Below are positions 44,707 to 52,414 of a stretch of 64,000 nucleotides of DNA, one piece after another. Made by a program: the position numbers and the translations under genes. The notes beneath the pieces were generated by a model. It was not told the origin of the DNA and did not search any database. It worked only from the letters and a program-made list of their open reading frames with translations. Location of the stretch: contig NZ_AUFO01000007.1 of assembly GCF_000426545.1 (NCBI RefSeq), positions 124,001-188,000 of the forward strand. Reading direction: 5' to 3'. The first letter of the stretch is position 1, and each line of letters opens with the position of its first letter. Source of the stretch: Paenibacillus massiliensis subsp. panacisoli DSM 21345 (GTDB lineage: Bacteria > Bacillota > Bacilli > Paenibacillales > Paenibacillaceae).

Positions 44707-45918
44707 CTACGTGAGCTCCTTGCCCTTCGTCTCCGTACCAAGAAACAGCACAGCGAAAGCTCCAATCAGAATAGCGATAAAGAAGATGCTGAATACCGTG
44801 ACAAGACCGACACCGCTGGCAAGCAGAATCCCGACCAGATAAGGGCCAATAACCCCACCGATTCGGCCAAAGGAAGCTGACATACCGACACCAGTCGAAC
44901 GTACCGATGTTGGATACAGCTCTGGTGTGTAGGCATACATGCCACCCCAGGCCCCCAAATTGAAGAATGACAGACAGATGCCTGCTGCCAGCAAGGAGCC
45001 TGCGCTCTCCGCTGTACCGAACCAGATCGCAGCTCCTGCCGTAAGTAGCAGGTAGACCACCAGCACGAATTTGCGTCCCAGCTTCTCAATCAAATAAGCC
45101 GCCGTAAAATAACCCGGGAGCTGTGCCAATGTCATAATCAGTACATATTCGAAGCTCTTCACCAGCGTGAAGCCCTTTAGTACCATGACACTTGGCAGCC
45201 ATAGGAACATGCCATAGTAGGAGAATACTACGGTGAACCACAGCACCCAGAGCATGATCGTGGATCTACGATGAGGCACTGACCAGATCGAGCGCAATCT
45301 ATCCCCTAACGGCAGACGGTTCGCCTTTTGCTGAAGATAGCGAGGCGGGTCCTCTATGGCTTTGCGTAGATACAGGGCATACAGGGCTGGTATGGCTCCA
45401 ATCAAGAAGGCGGCCTCCCAGCCAAAGCGTGGAATAACGAAGTAGCCTACGAGTGCTGCCACAATCCAGCCACCCGCCCAGAAGCTCTCCAGCAGCACGA
45501 CCATTCGGCCGCGCTCATTCGCCGGAACAGATTCGGAGACCAAGGTAGAGGCAACCGGTAGCTCTCCCCCAAGGCCTACCCCTGCTACAAAGCGTAGAAT
45601 CAGTAGCATACCAAAGCCCACAGCAAAGGCAGATAAGCCTGTCGCGATTGAAAAGACGAGCAATGTCCACATTAGAATCGCTTTACGTCCATACTTGTCC
45701 GCCAGAATTCCAGCAAAGGCGGCTCCAAAGACCATCCCGATAGAATTCATGGCTGTCAGCAGCCCAACTTGCTCCTTCCCAAGCTGCCAATCAGCAGCCA
45801 ATGCAGCTACCACAAAAGACAGCAGTCCGATATCCATGGCATCGAACAGCCAGCTGAGTCCTGCACTGAACAGCAGCTTTTTCTTCTTGGCAGGGCTCAA
45901 AGCAGGAGTATCATTCAT
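44707..45918 (-). CDS. niaP: MFS transporter, niacin permease NiaP type
   Basis: Major facilitator with 12 membrane segments and 403 residues. It matches Bacillus subtilis NiaP (YceI) closely from memory: LSWLFDAMDIGLLSFVVAAL at the start, LGGELPVASTLVSESV in the fourth helix, SYYGMFLWLPSVMVLKGF and NLGAWGGMYAYTPELYPTSV in the second half. NiaP imports nicotinate (and in some bacteria nicotinamide) for NAD synthesis. ATG 45918 follows AAGGGG. An inverted repeat in its leader (45945-45961) may be a regulatory site. A role in aromatic acid uptake cannot be excluded. Confidence 0.87.
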   Translation of the reverse strand: MNDTPALSPAKKKKLLFSAGLSWLFDAMDIGLLSFVVAALAADWQLGKEQVGLLTAMNSIGMVFGAAFAGILADKYGRKAILMWTLLVFSIATGLSAFAVGFGMLLILRFVAGVGLGGELPVASTLVSESVPANERGRMVVLLESFWAGGWIVAALVGYFVIPRFGWEAAFLIGAIPALYALYLRKAIEDPPRYLQQKANRLPLGDRLRSIWSVPHRRSTIMLWVLWFTVVFSYYGMFLWLPSVMVLKGFTLVKSFEYVLIMTLAQLPGYFTAAYLIEKLGRKFVLVVYLLLTAGAAIWFGTAESAGSLLAAGICLSFFNLGAWGGMYAYTPELYPTSVRSTGVGMSASFGRIGGVIGPYLVGILLASGVGLVTVFSIFFIAILIGAFAVLFLGTETKGKELT

Positions 45919-45944
45919 ATTCTCGCCCCTTATCCATGTACAAT

Positions 45945-45961
45945 GTTATGTATTGCATAAC
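45945..45961. promoter_or_regulatory. Inverted repeat GTTATG-N5-CATAAC in the niaP leader
   Basis: A perfect 6-bp inverted repeat with 5-base spacer lies 27-43 bases before the niaP start. Its place suits a repressor that answers to niacin, but I cannot match it to a known NiaR site. Confidence 0.4.
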
Positions 45962-46088
45962 TGTGGGTCGGATTGGCAGACAGCAATGCATCCGCATATT
46001 GACCCTCTCCCCTCAGGAGGTATACAGTAATGATTATACATCCAAATTCATCATTTGCATAAAACAAACAAGCGACTTTTCAATCAAG

Positions 46089-46179
46089 CCATCGAACACT
46101 CGTGCATTTCGAATGGAACCTACTGAGATTTTCCATCAGGAACATGCAGCTGAATGTGCTTCTTGTTGAGTGTTCGATT
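46089..46179. repeat. 91-bp element with 11-bp terminal inverted repeats
   Basis: ATCGAACACTC (46090-46100) and GAGTGTTCGAT (46168-46178) enclose a 67-base interior that contains further pairings (GTGCATT with AATGTGC; GGAA with TTCC). It could be a miniature inverted-repeat element or a structured RNA. It lies between the divergent niaP and AEC transporter genes; the remainder of 45962-46248 shows nothing else. Confidence 0.5.
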
Positions 46180-46248
46180 TGGGTGAATGATGCAATAGGC
46201 TTAATTCAGTTATTTGATTGAAAACCTTTCAGAAAGTAGGAGTCATCG

Positions 46249-47172
46249 TTGCTGCATACGTTCCTGATTACGCTCTACGAAGTATTTGTCCCTATTGCCC
46301 TACCGCTCGTCGCCGGAGCAGCACTTGCCCGGTTCCGCTCTATGGAGACACGACCGTTGACCACGCTCGCTCTATATGTACTTAGTCCGGCCATCATCTA
46401 TCATACGTTAGCGAATGCTGCCATTTCCTATGCTGATGTGCGCGATAGCGTTCTATTCTCACTGAGCAATCTGCTCGTGCTATGGTTGCTTGCAATCAGC
46501 GCCTCCCGATTACTCCGGCTGGATCGGTCGGAGCAGGCTGGTCTTACATTGGTAGTTGCCTTTACGAATAGTGTTAATTATGGGCTTCCGCTTGTCTTGC
46601 TGGCCTTCGGTCAGCTCGGTCTGGACAAGGCCTCGGTATATGTCGTTACCCAGATGATTATCGTCAATACCATCGGTATTTTATTCGCGGCACGTTCGCA
46701 CTTCAACTGGAAGCAGGCTGGCTTGTCCGTATTGCGACTGCCCAGTATTTATGCAGCAATAGCCGCCATGCTTGTCCGTGGCGCAGACTGGCCGCTTCCT
46801 TCGGCACTACAGGAAGGAATCTCACTGATTGCCGCTGCCTATTCTCCGGTAGTACTGGTCATCCTTGGTGCGCAAATGCTTCATGTCTACAGGGCTCCGC
46901 GCGCAGAGCAGATGGATCGGGCCCTTTGGGCCGGAATGGGCATTCGCTTGTTGATTAGTCCGGCTGCTGCTTTTGCCATCCTGCTGCTGCTGAATGTCGA
47001 AGACACCCTGTTCCGGGTATTATTGATTTTGGCTTCAATGCCTACGGCGGTGAATGCGGTCCTGCTCGCTGAGCAATTCGACGCCTCACCAAGGCTAGTC
47101 TCTCGCTGTATTTTGTGGACGACGTTGTTATCGTTCATTATGTTGCCATTATTTATTTCCTGGCTAGCCTGA
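46249..47172 (+). CDS. AEC-family transporter
   Basis: Membrane protein of the auxin efflux carrier family (307 residues, about 10 helices in two inverted halves), whose bacterial members move organic acids or unknown small solutes. A TTG start at 46249 follows TAGGAG by 6 bases. The family pattern is visible in LITLYEVFVPIALPLVAGAA, FTNSVNYGLPLVLLAFGQLG and MPTAVNAVLLAEQF near the end, where broken helices cross. It is divergent from niaP; no substrate can be inferred. Confidence 0.88.
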   Translation: MLHTFLITLYEVFVPIALPLVAGAALARFRSMETRPLTTLALYVLSPAIIYHTLANAAISYADVRDSVLFSLSNLLVLWLLAISASRLLRLDRSEQAGLTLVVAFTNSVNYGLPLVLLAFGQLGLDKASVYVVTQMIIVNTIGILFAARSHFNWKQAGLSVLRLPSIYAAIAAMLVRGADWPLPSALQEGISLIAAAYSPVVLVILGAQMLHVYRAPRAEQMDRALWAGMGIRLLISPAAAFAILLLLNVEDTLFRVLLILASMPTAVNAVLLAEQFDASPRLVSRCILWTTLLSFIMLPLFISWLA

Positions 47173-47287
47173 GGCCTATGAACAAAGAACGCTGGATACA
47201 GCATACAGCCTGTAATCCAAGCTTATCCAGCATTAACGAAGCGATGAATCCACCGTATTTCAAGCTCACAGCCCCACACAGTATCTC

Positions 47288-47330
47288 AAAAAAAGACGGA
47301 AGCCCAGCCTCACGGCCAGCTCCCGTCTTC
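47288..47330 (-). terminator. Terminator of the 26-residue peptide gene
   Basis: AAGACGG (47293-47299) pairs with CCGTCTT (47323-47329), with AGCT and GGC pairs inside, and the minus strand continues in seven T. It begins 8 bases past the peptide's stop codon, so the small gene has its own dedicated terminator. Confidence 0.88.
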
Positions 47331-47337
47331 TGGAAAC

Positions 47338-47418
47338 CTACGACCTACCGGCACCAGAACTCAGACCGATGATCATGACGATGAGCACCAGCAGTTGGAT
47401 GAGTGTCTCGATACTCAT
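47338..47418 (-). CDS. 26-residue hydrophobic peptide (toxin-like)
   Basis: A tiny gene with a textbook initiation site: GGAGG (47432-47428, minus strand), 9-base spacing, ATG 47418. The product begins MSIETLIQLLVLIVM and ends SSGAGRS: a short polar start, one hydrophobic helix of about 16 residues and a small polar tail. Length and layout resemble the membrane peptides of type I toxin-antitoxin modules and holin-like toxins of Bacillales, which usually begin in a similar MS-x-(E)-x-L way. It is followed at once by a terminator. Upstream lies a predicted three-way junction whose 3' arm abuts the ribosome site. No antisense RNA promoter was found by eye, so a toxin role is only a hypothesis. 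Confidence 0.6.
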   Translation of the reverse strand: MSIETLIQLLVLIVMIIGLSSGAGRS

Positions 47419-47431
47419 ATCCAATCGCCTC

Positions 47432-47515
47432 CATCCCTCATGGAATGCTCCTTCGGCCGATTCCCCTCTCCCCGGAACCTTGCGCAGTTTCCCACTAACA
47501 TACCTATGAGGGATG
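47432..47515 (-). promoter_or_regulatory. Structured leader of the 26-residue peptide gene
   Basis: Arms CATCCCTCAT (47432-47441) and ATGAGGGATG (47506-47515) close a junction holding two inner hairpins: GGAAT/ATTCC (47442-47446 with 47460-47464) and GGAACC/GTTTCC (47474-47479 with 47487-47492). On the minus strand the closing arm touches the first base of the GGAGG ribosome site. Such a fold could restrain translation of the peptide; part of it (CGGCCGAAGGAGC) recalls a glycine aptamer but the rest does not fit. Confidence 0.5.
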
Positions 47516-47556
47516 TGACGGGATTATGTATAACGGAGGCTGGTGCTTCTATGAGG

Positions 47557-48231
47557 TCATGGCTTGAACCAGGCCAGCTTCAGATCCATTTCCTGAATGC
47601 ACTGTCTAGTGTCATGCTGATCGTTTCCGACGAGGGGAGTTACTGGATAGATCTGCATATCTGTTTCCTCATAGGTCTGTAGCAGCGGCATCAGCCGATC
47701 CATCTCCTGAATATCCGGATCAAGCCAGCGATTGGCTTGGTCAGCGGTCAGGATGGCTGGCATACGAGAATCGAATTCACGAATGGCCGTATTGGCCACG
47801 GTCGTGAGCATCGTGCAGGTCCGAAGCGGCTCCTTGCGCGTATCCTTCCATACCTCGTATAATCCGGCCACTCCGAACATGGCCTGCCCCGGGAGCACAA
47901 CTCTTACTGCACAGCTCCGCTTTCCTTCATTCCTCCAATAATAGAAGCCATTGCAAGGAATGATACAGCGCCGGGTCTCAATCATTTTGCGATAAGTGGG
48001 ATTTACCCGCACCGTGCTTAGCTCGGCATTCACGCAATCTTTGCCCCAATAAGGAATGATGCCCCAGCGAAATTCATCAAGGACACGCTCGCCATCTTGC
48101 TCCAGCACGATAGGAACTTGTTGGGTCGGACTCATGTTGTACCTTGTCTTATAATAATACATGACCCGCTGCACCCCGAAATGCTCCCGCACCTCATCTA
48201 GCTCCGCAGATAACGAAAATCTTCTGCACAT
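47557..48231 (-). CDS. SOS-response-associated (HMCES/YedK-like) protein with altered active site
   Basis: Member of the family that forms a thiazolidine crosslink with abasic sites in single-stranded DNA through Cys2. The protein (224 residues) begins MCRRFSL, so the nucleophile Cys2 is present although the usual third-position Gly is Arg. Asn68 in VNAELST matches the active-site Asn. Two other key residues differ: the glutamate of the GF(Y/F)EW motif is Tyr97 (GFYYW), and the histidine of the H-D-R-M-P motif is Asp153 (EFDSRMPAIL). Crosslink formation might persist while its reversal or autoprocessing is altered. The peptide gene at 47338 follows on the same strand. Confidence 0.88.
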   Translation of the reverse strand: MCRRFSLSAELDEVREHFGVQRVMYYYKTRYNMSPTQQVPIVLEQDGERVLDEFRWGIIPYWGKDCVNAELSTVRVNPTYRKMIETRRCIIPCNGFYYWRNEGKRSCAVRVVLPGQAMFGVAGLYEVWKDTRKEPLRTCTMLTTVANTAIREFDSRMPAILTADQANRWLDPDIQEMDRLMPLLQTYEETDMQIYPVTPLVGNDQHDTRQCIQEMDLKLAWFKP

Positions 48232-48289
48232 GTCATCATCACAATCCTTTCTGGTTGCTATGATTACAGTGTGCAGAATTTATGGAAAA

Positions 48290-49783
48290 TTATACAGGAA
48301 TCGCCTTGGTCTGAGGCTCGTACGCATCCAGATGCCAACGGAAGCCATCGCTCGCCAGCAGATCATCCGATGCCTGTGGGCCACAGCTTCCTGCAGGATA
48401 TGGATGCAGCGGGAAGGAAGCTACCTGGAAGGCATCCAGAATGGGCTGTACCCATGCCCAGGATAGCTCTACCTCTGCCCAATGCGCAAAGAAGGTGGAA
48501 TCTCCCTGCCAAGCATCCAGGATCAAACGCTCGTAAGCTTCAGGGACATTACCTGCTGGTGCATGGAAATCCATCGTAATCTTCTCAAGCTGTCCGTTCA
48601 GCGGATTGGTGCTGTTGAGCTGTAGACTGGCTCCCTCCTGCGGATTGACGGAGATCACCAGCAGATTCGGAGCTGCAGCCTCGTGAACGCCTGCGTGGGG
48701 TACAGATGCCTTCGACTTGAATTCCACAACAATGCGCGTCGATTTCTCCTTCATCCGTTTACCTGAACGCAAATAAAACGGAACGCCACGCCATTGCTCA
48801 TTATCAATCCACGCTCGCGCTGCAATAAAGGTGTCATTGCTGGAGCCAGCCTCAATACCAGGCTCCTCCAGATAACCGGCATAAGCGGTGCCCTGATGCT
48901 CAGCTGCTGTGTATTGCCCACGGACAATGTCATTCGATACATCAGCCGTCTGTAAAGGACGAATGGCCTCCATCACCTTGCGCTTGGCCGTACGGATCCC
49001 TTCCGGGGTGAAATGCTCAGGTTCCGGCATGGCCGTCATCATGAGCATTTGTAGCAAATGATTTTGAATCATATCACGTAGCGCGCCCGAATGATCATAA
49101 TAGGCAGCTCGCTCCTCCACCCCCACAGTCTCGGAGGCAGTAATCTGAATATTCGCGATGTGCTCGCGATTCCAGATGCCTTGCAGCAACGGATTCGCGA
49201 ACTTCAGCGTCTCCAGATTCTGAATCATCGGTTTGCCAAGATAATGGTCAATACGGTAAATTTCCTCTTCCGCAAATGCCTGACTCAGATGCTCGTTCAG
49301 CTTGCGTGCAGATTCCAGATCATGACCGAACGGCTTCTCGATAATGAGTCGCTTCCAGCCTTTGGTACCTGCGAGTCCGCTGTCTCTGATCTGACCGGCA
49401 ATGACCTCAAAAAACTCCGGGGCAACCGATAGATAAAACAAACGATTACCTGGGATGCCCAGCTCTTCTTCACGCTGTTCCGCCATGTGCAGAAGCTTCT
49501 TGTAGTCTTCGGTATGATGTACGTTCAGCGAGCAATATTGAAAGGCGGATAAGAATTGACCCATTCGGGCGGGATCCCCATCCTTCTGTCTTGCAAATTC
49601 AGTAATGGAGTGTTCGACCCGCTGGCGGAAATCAACATCTGTTACCTCACGTCGTCCTAGGCCTATTACAGAGAATGAAGCAGGAATTTTGCCCTCGATG
49701 AATAGTTGATATAATGCAGGATATATTTTGCGCTTTGCCAGGTCCCCTGTTGCCCCGAACAAGACAAATGTAGTTGCTTCCAT
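48290..49783 (-). CDS. zwf: Glucose-6-phosphate 1-dehydrogenase
   Basis: First enzyme of the oxidative pentose phosphate pathway, making 6-phosphogluconolactone and NADPH. ATG 49783 follows AGAGGGA; 497 residues. The nucleotide-binding GATGDLAKRK (residues 10-19), IIEKPFGHDLESARKLNEHL and the catalytic RIDHYLGKPMIQNL are intact. A lactonase-type gene for the next step lies at 42917. The gene is single; a GTTAC/GTAAC inverted repeat at 49914-49936 in its upstream region has no known meaning. Confidence 0.97.
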   Translation of the reverse strand: MEATTFVLFGATGDLAKRKIYPALYQLFIEGKIPASFSVIGLGRREVTDVDFRQRVEHSITEFARQKDGDPARMGQFLSAFQYCSLNVHHTEDYKKLLHMAEQREEELGIPGNRLFYLSVAPEFFEVIAGQIRDSGLAGTKGWKRLIIEKPFGHDLESARKLNEHLSQAFAEEEIYRIDHYLGKPMIQNLETLKFANPLLQGIWNREHIANIQITASETVGVEERAAYYDHSGALRDMIQNHLLQMLMMTAMPEPEHFTPEGIRTAKRKVMEAIRPLQTADVSNDIVRGQYTAAEHQGTAYAGYLEEPGIEAGSSNDTFIAARAWIDNEQWRGVPFYLRSGKRMKEKSTRIVVEFKSKASVPHAGVHEAAAPNLLVISVNPQEGASLQLNSTNPLNGQLEKITMDFHAPAGNVPEAYERLILDAWQGDSTFFAHWAEVELSWAWVQPILDAFQVASFPLHPYPAGSCGPQASDDLLASDGFRWHLDAYEPQTKAIPV

Positions 49784-50075
49784 GATTCAATCCCTCTTCC
49801 CCATCGTAATACAGGTCAGCCGTTGGCACCTCTGGATTTCGCTTATCCTCTATATATGAAGATGTCATATCCTAAGTGTTCATGACTCACGCCTAATGCC
49901 TAGCTTATTAAAAGTTACTCGTTAAATTAATGTAACCTATAATACACCTTTTGGTCCTTTTTAGTCAATTTAGTCGATATGATTTGTAAGCTATCTCACG
50001 GATTTCATTACGGGCCTATGCTATGCTATTATGTTAGTCAGGAACATCGTCTAACAGGAAGGACGGGATGACCAG

Positions 50076-50393
50076 TTGGCATTCGGTATTACTAGACAGG
50101 AGCTGATTGAGTGGAAAAGGCGAGTAAGCAGCGGTGAGATTGCCTTTCTCACACACTATTGGACCGATGAACGCTTCCCACATGCTACAACGGTCACCAA
50201 GGTTGGCTGCTCGGACTTGGCCCGGTTGGAGGACTGGTGCAGGGCGAATGATCTGAATCCGAGGTACATTCATCGCCGGGATGAGTATCCACATTTTGAT
50301 CTGATCGGGCCACGTCAGATTGAGATATTGTTCAGCCATGGGCTGGAGGACCATCTCCGCCGCTTTCGCTTACTTCCGGCCTACAAAGCTTGA
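50076..50393 (+). CDS. yneQ: YneQ family protein
   Basis: Small cytoplasmic protein (105 residues) that matches Bacillus subtilis YneQ in FGITRQELIEWKRRVSSGEI, FLTHYWTDERFPHATTVTKV and YPHFDLIGPRQIEIL. The start is TTG 50076; GGAAGGA lies about 12 bases upstream. The function of YneQ is not known. It is convergent with the nitroreductase gene and shares its terminator. Confidence 0.85.
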   Translation: MAFGITRQELIEWKRRVSSGEIAFLTHYWTDERFPHATTVTKVGCSDLARLEDWCRANDLNPRYIHRRDEYPHFDLIGPRQIEILFSHGLEDHLRRFRLLPAYKA

Positions 50394-50424
50394 TCAGTCA
50401 CACTTATATAACGAGTAGCATGAC

Positions 50425-50473
50425 AACAGGGGCTGCATTCACGCTACTATAGCGATGTAATGCAGCCCCTGTT
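50425..50473. terminator. Bidirectional terminator between yneQ and the nitroreductase gene
   Basis: AACAGGGGCTGCATT (50425-50439) and AATGCAGCCCCTGTT (50459-50473) form a perfect 15-bp stem around a 19-base loop between two convergent genes. The T tract is better on the plus side. Confidence 0.88.
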
Positions 50474-50543
50474 TATTGGAGTCCTAATGCTCTCTAGAGC
50501 AGATCTTCCACTCATATGAAGCTCAGACTGTTATTGAAAGTAT

Positions 50544-51146
50544 TTATTTGAAGCTCTTTACACGTTCCTCGATTGGCTGGAACTCTTTGTCGCCTGGCTC
50601 GAACGTAGGTGCACCAAATGGCATTTGAGCTATCAGCTTCCAATTCTCAGGCAGCTTCCATTCATTTTTCACATGCTCATCGATCAATGGATTGTAGTGC
50701 TGAAGGGAAGCTCCCAGACCTTCCTCTTCCAGAGCTGTCCACACGACCAGCTGAAGCATGCCGTTGGATTGATTAGCCCAGATTGGGAAGTTGTCCGCAT
50801 ATGCCTTGAAGTTCTGCTGTAATCCTGCAATCACATCATTATCCTCGAAGAACAGCACGGTACCATAGCCACTGCGGAAGCCAGCCATTTTCTCAGCTGT
50901 GGACTTGAATTGCTCTTCGTTACCCACAACCTCAAGCAAAATATTTTCTGTAATGTTCCACAGCTTATCATGCTCACCGCCGAACAGAACTACAGCACGA
51001 GCCGTTTGAGAGTTAAAGGAAGATGGAGTGTATTTTACTGCTTCTTGAACGATTTCTGTAATCTTCTCGTCGGATACTGACACAGATTTGCTGATTCCAT
51101 AATAGGAGCGTCTTGCTTTAAGTGCTTCAAAGAACGATTTAGCCAC
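50544..51146 (-). CDS. Nitroreductase-family oxidoreductase
   Basis: FMN-binding protein of 200 residues in the nitroreductase superfamily, of the short Hbn1/YfhC-like group. A GTG start at 51146 (MAKSFFEALKARRSYYGISK) follows GGAGG by 8 bases. Typical elements are the FMN-phosphate segment RRSYYGISK, TPSSFNSQTARAVVLFG, and EEEGLGASLQHYNPLIDEHV. Family members reduce nitro groups, quinones or act in lipid-related redox stress. A promoter and a small operator-like palindrome sit directly upstream, which fits induction by electrophiles. Confidence 0.92.
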   Translation of the reverse strand: MAKSFFEALKARRSYYGISKSVSVSDEKITEIVQEAVKYTPSSFNSQTARAVVLFGGEHDKLWNITENILLEVVGNEEQFKSTAEKMAGFRSGYGTVLFFEDNDVIAGLQQNFKAYADNFPIWANQSNGMLQLVVWTALEEEGLGASLQHYNPLIDEHVKNEWKLPENWKLIAQMPFGAPTFEPGDKEFQPIEERVKSFK

Positions 51147-51176
51147 GTAAAAAACCTCCGTTGTTTTTATATTTCA

Positions 51177-51222
51177 TTACTTTTCGTAACTTAATATACA
51201 TTACATAGAATCAAGAAGTCAA
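51177..51222 (-). promoter_or_regulatory. Promoter and operator-like palindrome of the nitroreductase gene
   Basis: On the minus strand TTGACT (51222-51217) and TATATT (51198-51193) are 18 bases apart. TTAC-N5-GTAA (51177-51189) lies between the -10 box and the start codon, where a MarR/HxlR-type repressor could act. The regulator is unknown. Confidence 0.55.
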
Positions 51223-51291
51223 GTAAAATATACCAGACTGATCATATTTATTTTACCCTGCTACCTATTTGTACATTCAATATCGACGGAA

Positions 51292-51519
51292 TTATGACTC
51301 AGGCTTGTATTTTCGTTCGCTGGATGAGCTGCTTTTGGTCTTGTCCTTCTCCTGCTCCTCTTGCTTCTCCAGCCTCAGATCTTCCATGGGAATGGCATCT
51401 ACACTCTGCTCGGCCTCATGGATATCCAAGATACTCTTACGCTCAGTAGGATATTGCTCAGGGTGATCCCGGTTGAATGGTTGCTTCTCTTCGTCCTCAC
51501 GCTGATCACTACGTCTCAT
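51292..51519 (-). CDS. Hypothetical highly charged small protein, 75 residues
   Basis: Not recognised. ATG 51519 follows AGGAGG by 8 bases and opens a 75-residue, very hydrophilic and probably disordered protein (MRRSDQREDEEKQPFNRDH, later EKQEEQEKDKTKSSSSSERK). A longer reading that begins upstream has no ribosome site. There is no signal peptide or helix-turn-helix. Such low-complexity small proteins are common in Paenibacillus. The 51520-51824 stretch before it holds a terminator and no other gene. Confidence 0.6.
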   Translation of the reverse strand: MRRSDQREDEEKQPFNRDHPEQYPTERKSILDIHEAEQSVDAIPMEDLRLEKQEEQEKDKTKSSSSSERKYKPES

Positions 51520-51723
51520 GGCGTGCTCCTCCTTCCATACTGCGTGTCTACTATTTCTTACCTGTTCCTGTAAAGGACTAAACACCATTCGTGAAATTCC
51601 TGAGATATAGGAAAACATCTGTTGTCGTACTTTCACGGGAGACAGGCCGCGTGTAGTAGAAGTATTTCTGGCGATAATCGAATGGCTCGGCTCCGGTAAA
51701 ATTTATAAAACTCTACGATCCTG

Positions 51724-51776
51724 AAAAAGGCCAAGACTGGACAATGCTGCCCGTTGTCTTGACCTTATATCGGATG
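51724..51776 (-). terminator. Terminator after the phosphodiesterase gene
   Basis: AAGGCCAAGAC (51727-51737) pairs with GTCTTGACCTT (51766-51776) with one mismatch, and the minus strand continues in five T. It lies about 50 bases past the stop. Confidence 0.8.
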
Positions 51777-51824
51777 TACATGGAATATAGAAATTGATAT
51801 TGTTCATGCCTGCAATCTGGATAT

Positions 51825-52322
51825 TCATCGCGCTGAGTAAAAAATATGCTCCGCATGCAGCTTGTCCGCATGCACTGTCAGAATGGCAAACGAATATTGC
51901 TGTTGCATCCGCTTATCCGTCGCAGATCCAGGATTGAGCAGCATAATTCCGTTAACTTCATCAAGCAGTGGCACATGAGAATGGCCAAACACAATGCAAT
52001 CCACCTGCTGGTCGGCAAAAGCCTTCAACGCCCGCTGTTCCGTCGTTCCCCGGAAGCCATCCCCGTGAATCATTCCGATACGTTTGCCCTCTACTTCAAT
52101 AAGCTTCTCATAGCCCAGACGGGATACGATATCCTCCCCATCATTATTGCCTGCTATCCCCTCTACCGGAGCATAGGCTGCCAATGCTTCATAGACGGAC
52201 CAATCCGTCCAGTCCCCTGCATGCAGAATCAGATCTGCTCCGGGAAGCTCCTCCAATAACCTTGCTGGTAAGCCTTTGGACCTCTGAGTCATATGGGTAT
52301 CAGATACGACGATGATTTTCAA
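51825..52322 (-). CDS. YfcE/MJ0936-type metallophosphoesterase
   Basis: Calcineurin-like phosphodiesterase of 165 residues. The start is TTG 52322 after AAGGAGGAG, giving LKIIVVSDTHMT. Metal ligands are in SDTH, LILHAGDWTD, GNND, MIHGDG and FGHSHVP, all present. Members hydrolyse phosphodiester model substrates in vitro; the natural substrate is not known. It lies 92 bases downstream of an Rrf2-type regulator on the same strand and may be co-transcribed with it. Confidence 0.92.
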   Translation of the reverse strand: MKIIVVSDTHMTQRSKGLPARLLEELPGADLILHAGDWTDWSVYEALAAYAPVEGIAGNNDGEDIVSRLGYEKLIEVEGKRIGMIHGDGFRGTTEQRALKAFADQQVDCIVFGHSHVPLLDEVNGIMLLNPGSATDKRMQQQYSFAILTVHADKLHAEHIFYSAR

Positions 52323-52414
52323 GACTTCTCCTCCTTGCAGTAGCCTGCCGCTGGCCTGACTCACAGTCTCACACCGAGAACGGTGTAGATAGCAAATTGT
52401 CATTTACGGACGGA

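Noticed and set aside
47442-47480. Glycine riboswitch, suggested by GGGGAGAG and CGGCCGAAGGAGC on the minus strand
   Set aside because: The conserved CTCTCAGG and AAAGGAC part that should follow is absent, and the gene is not related to glycine.
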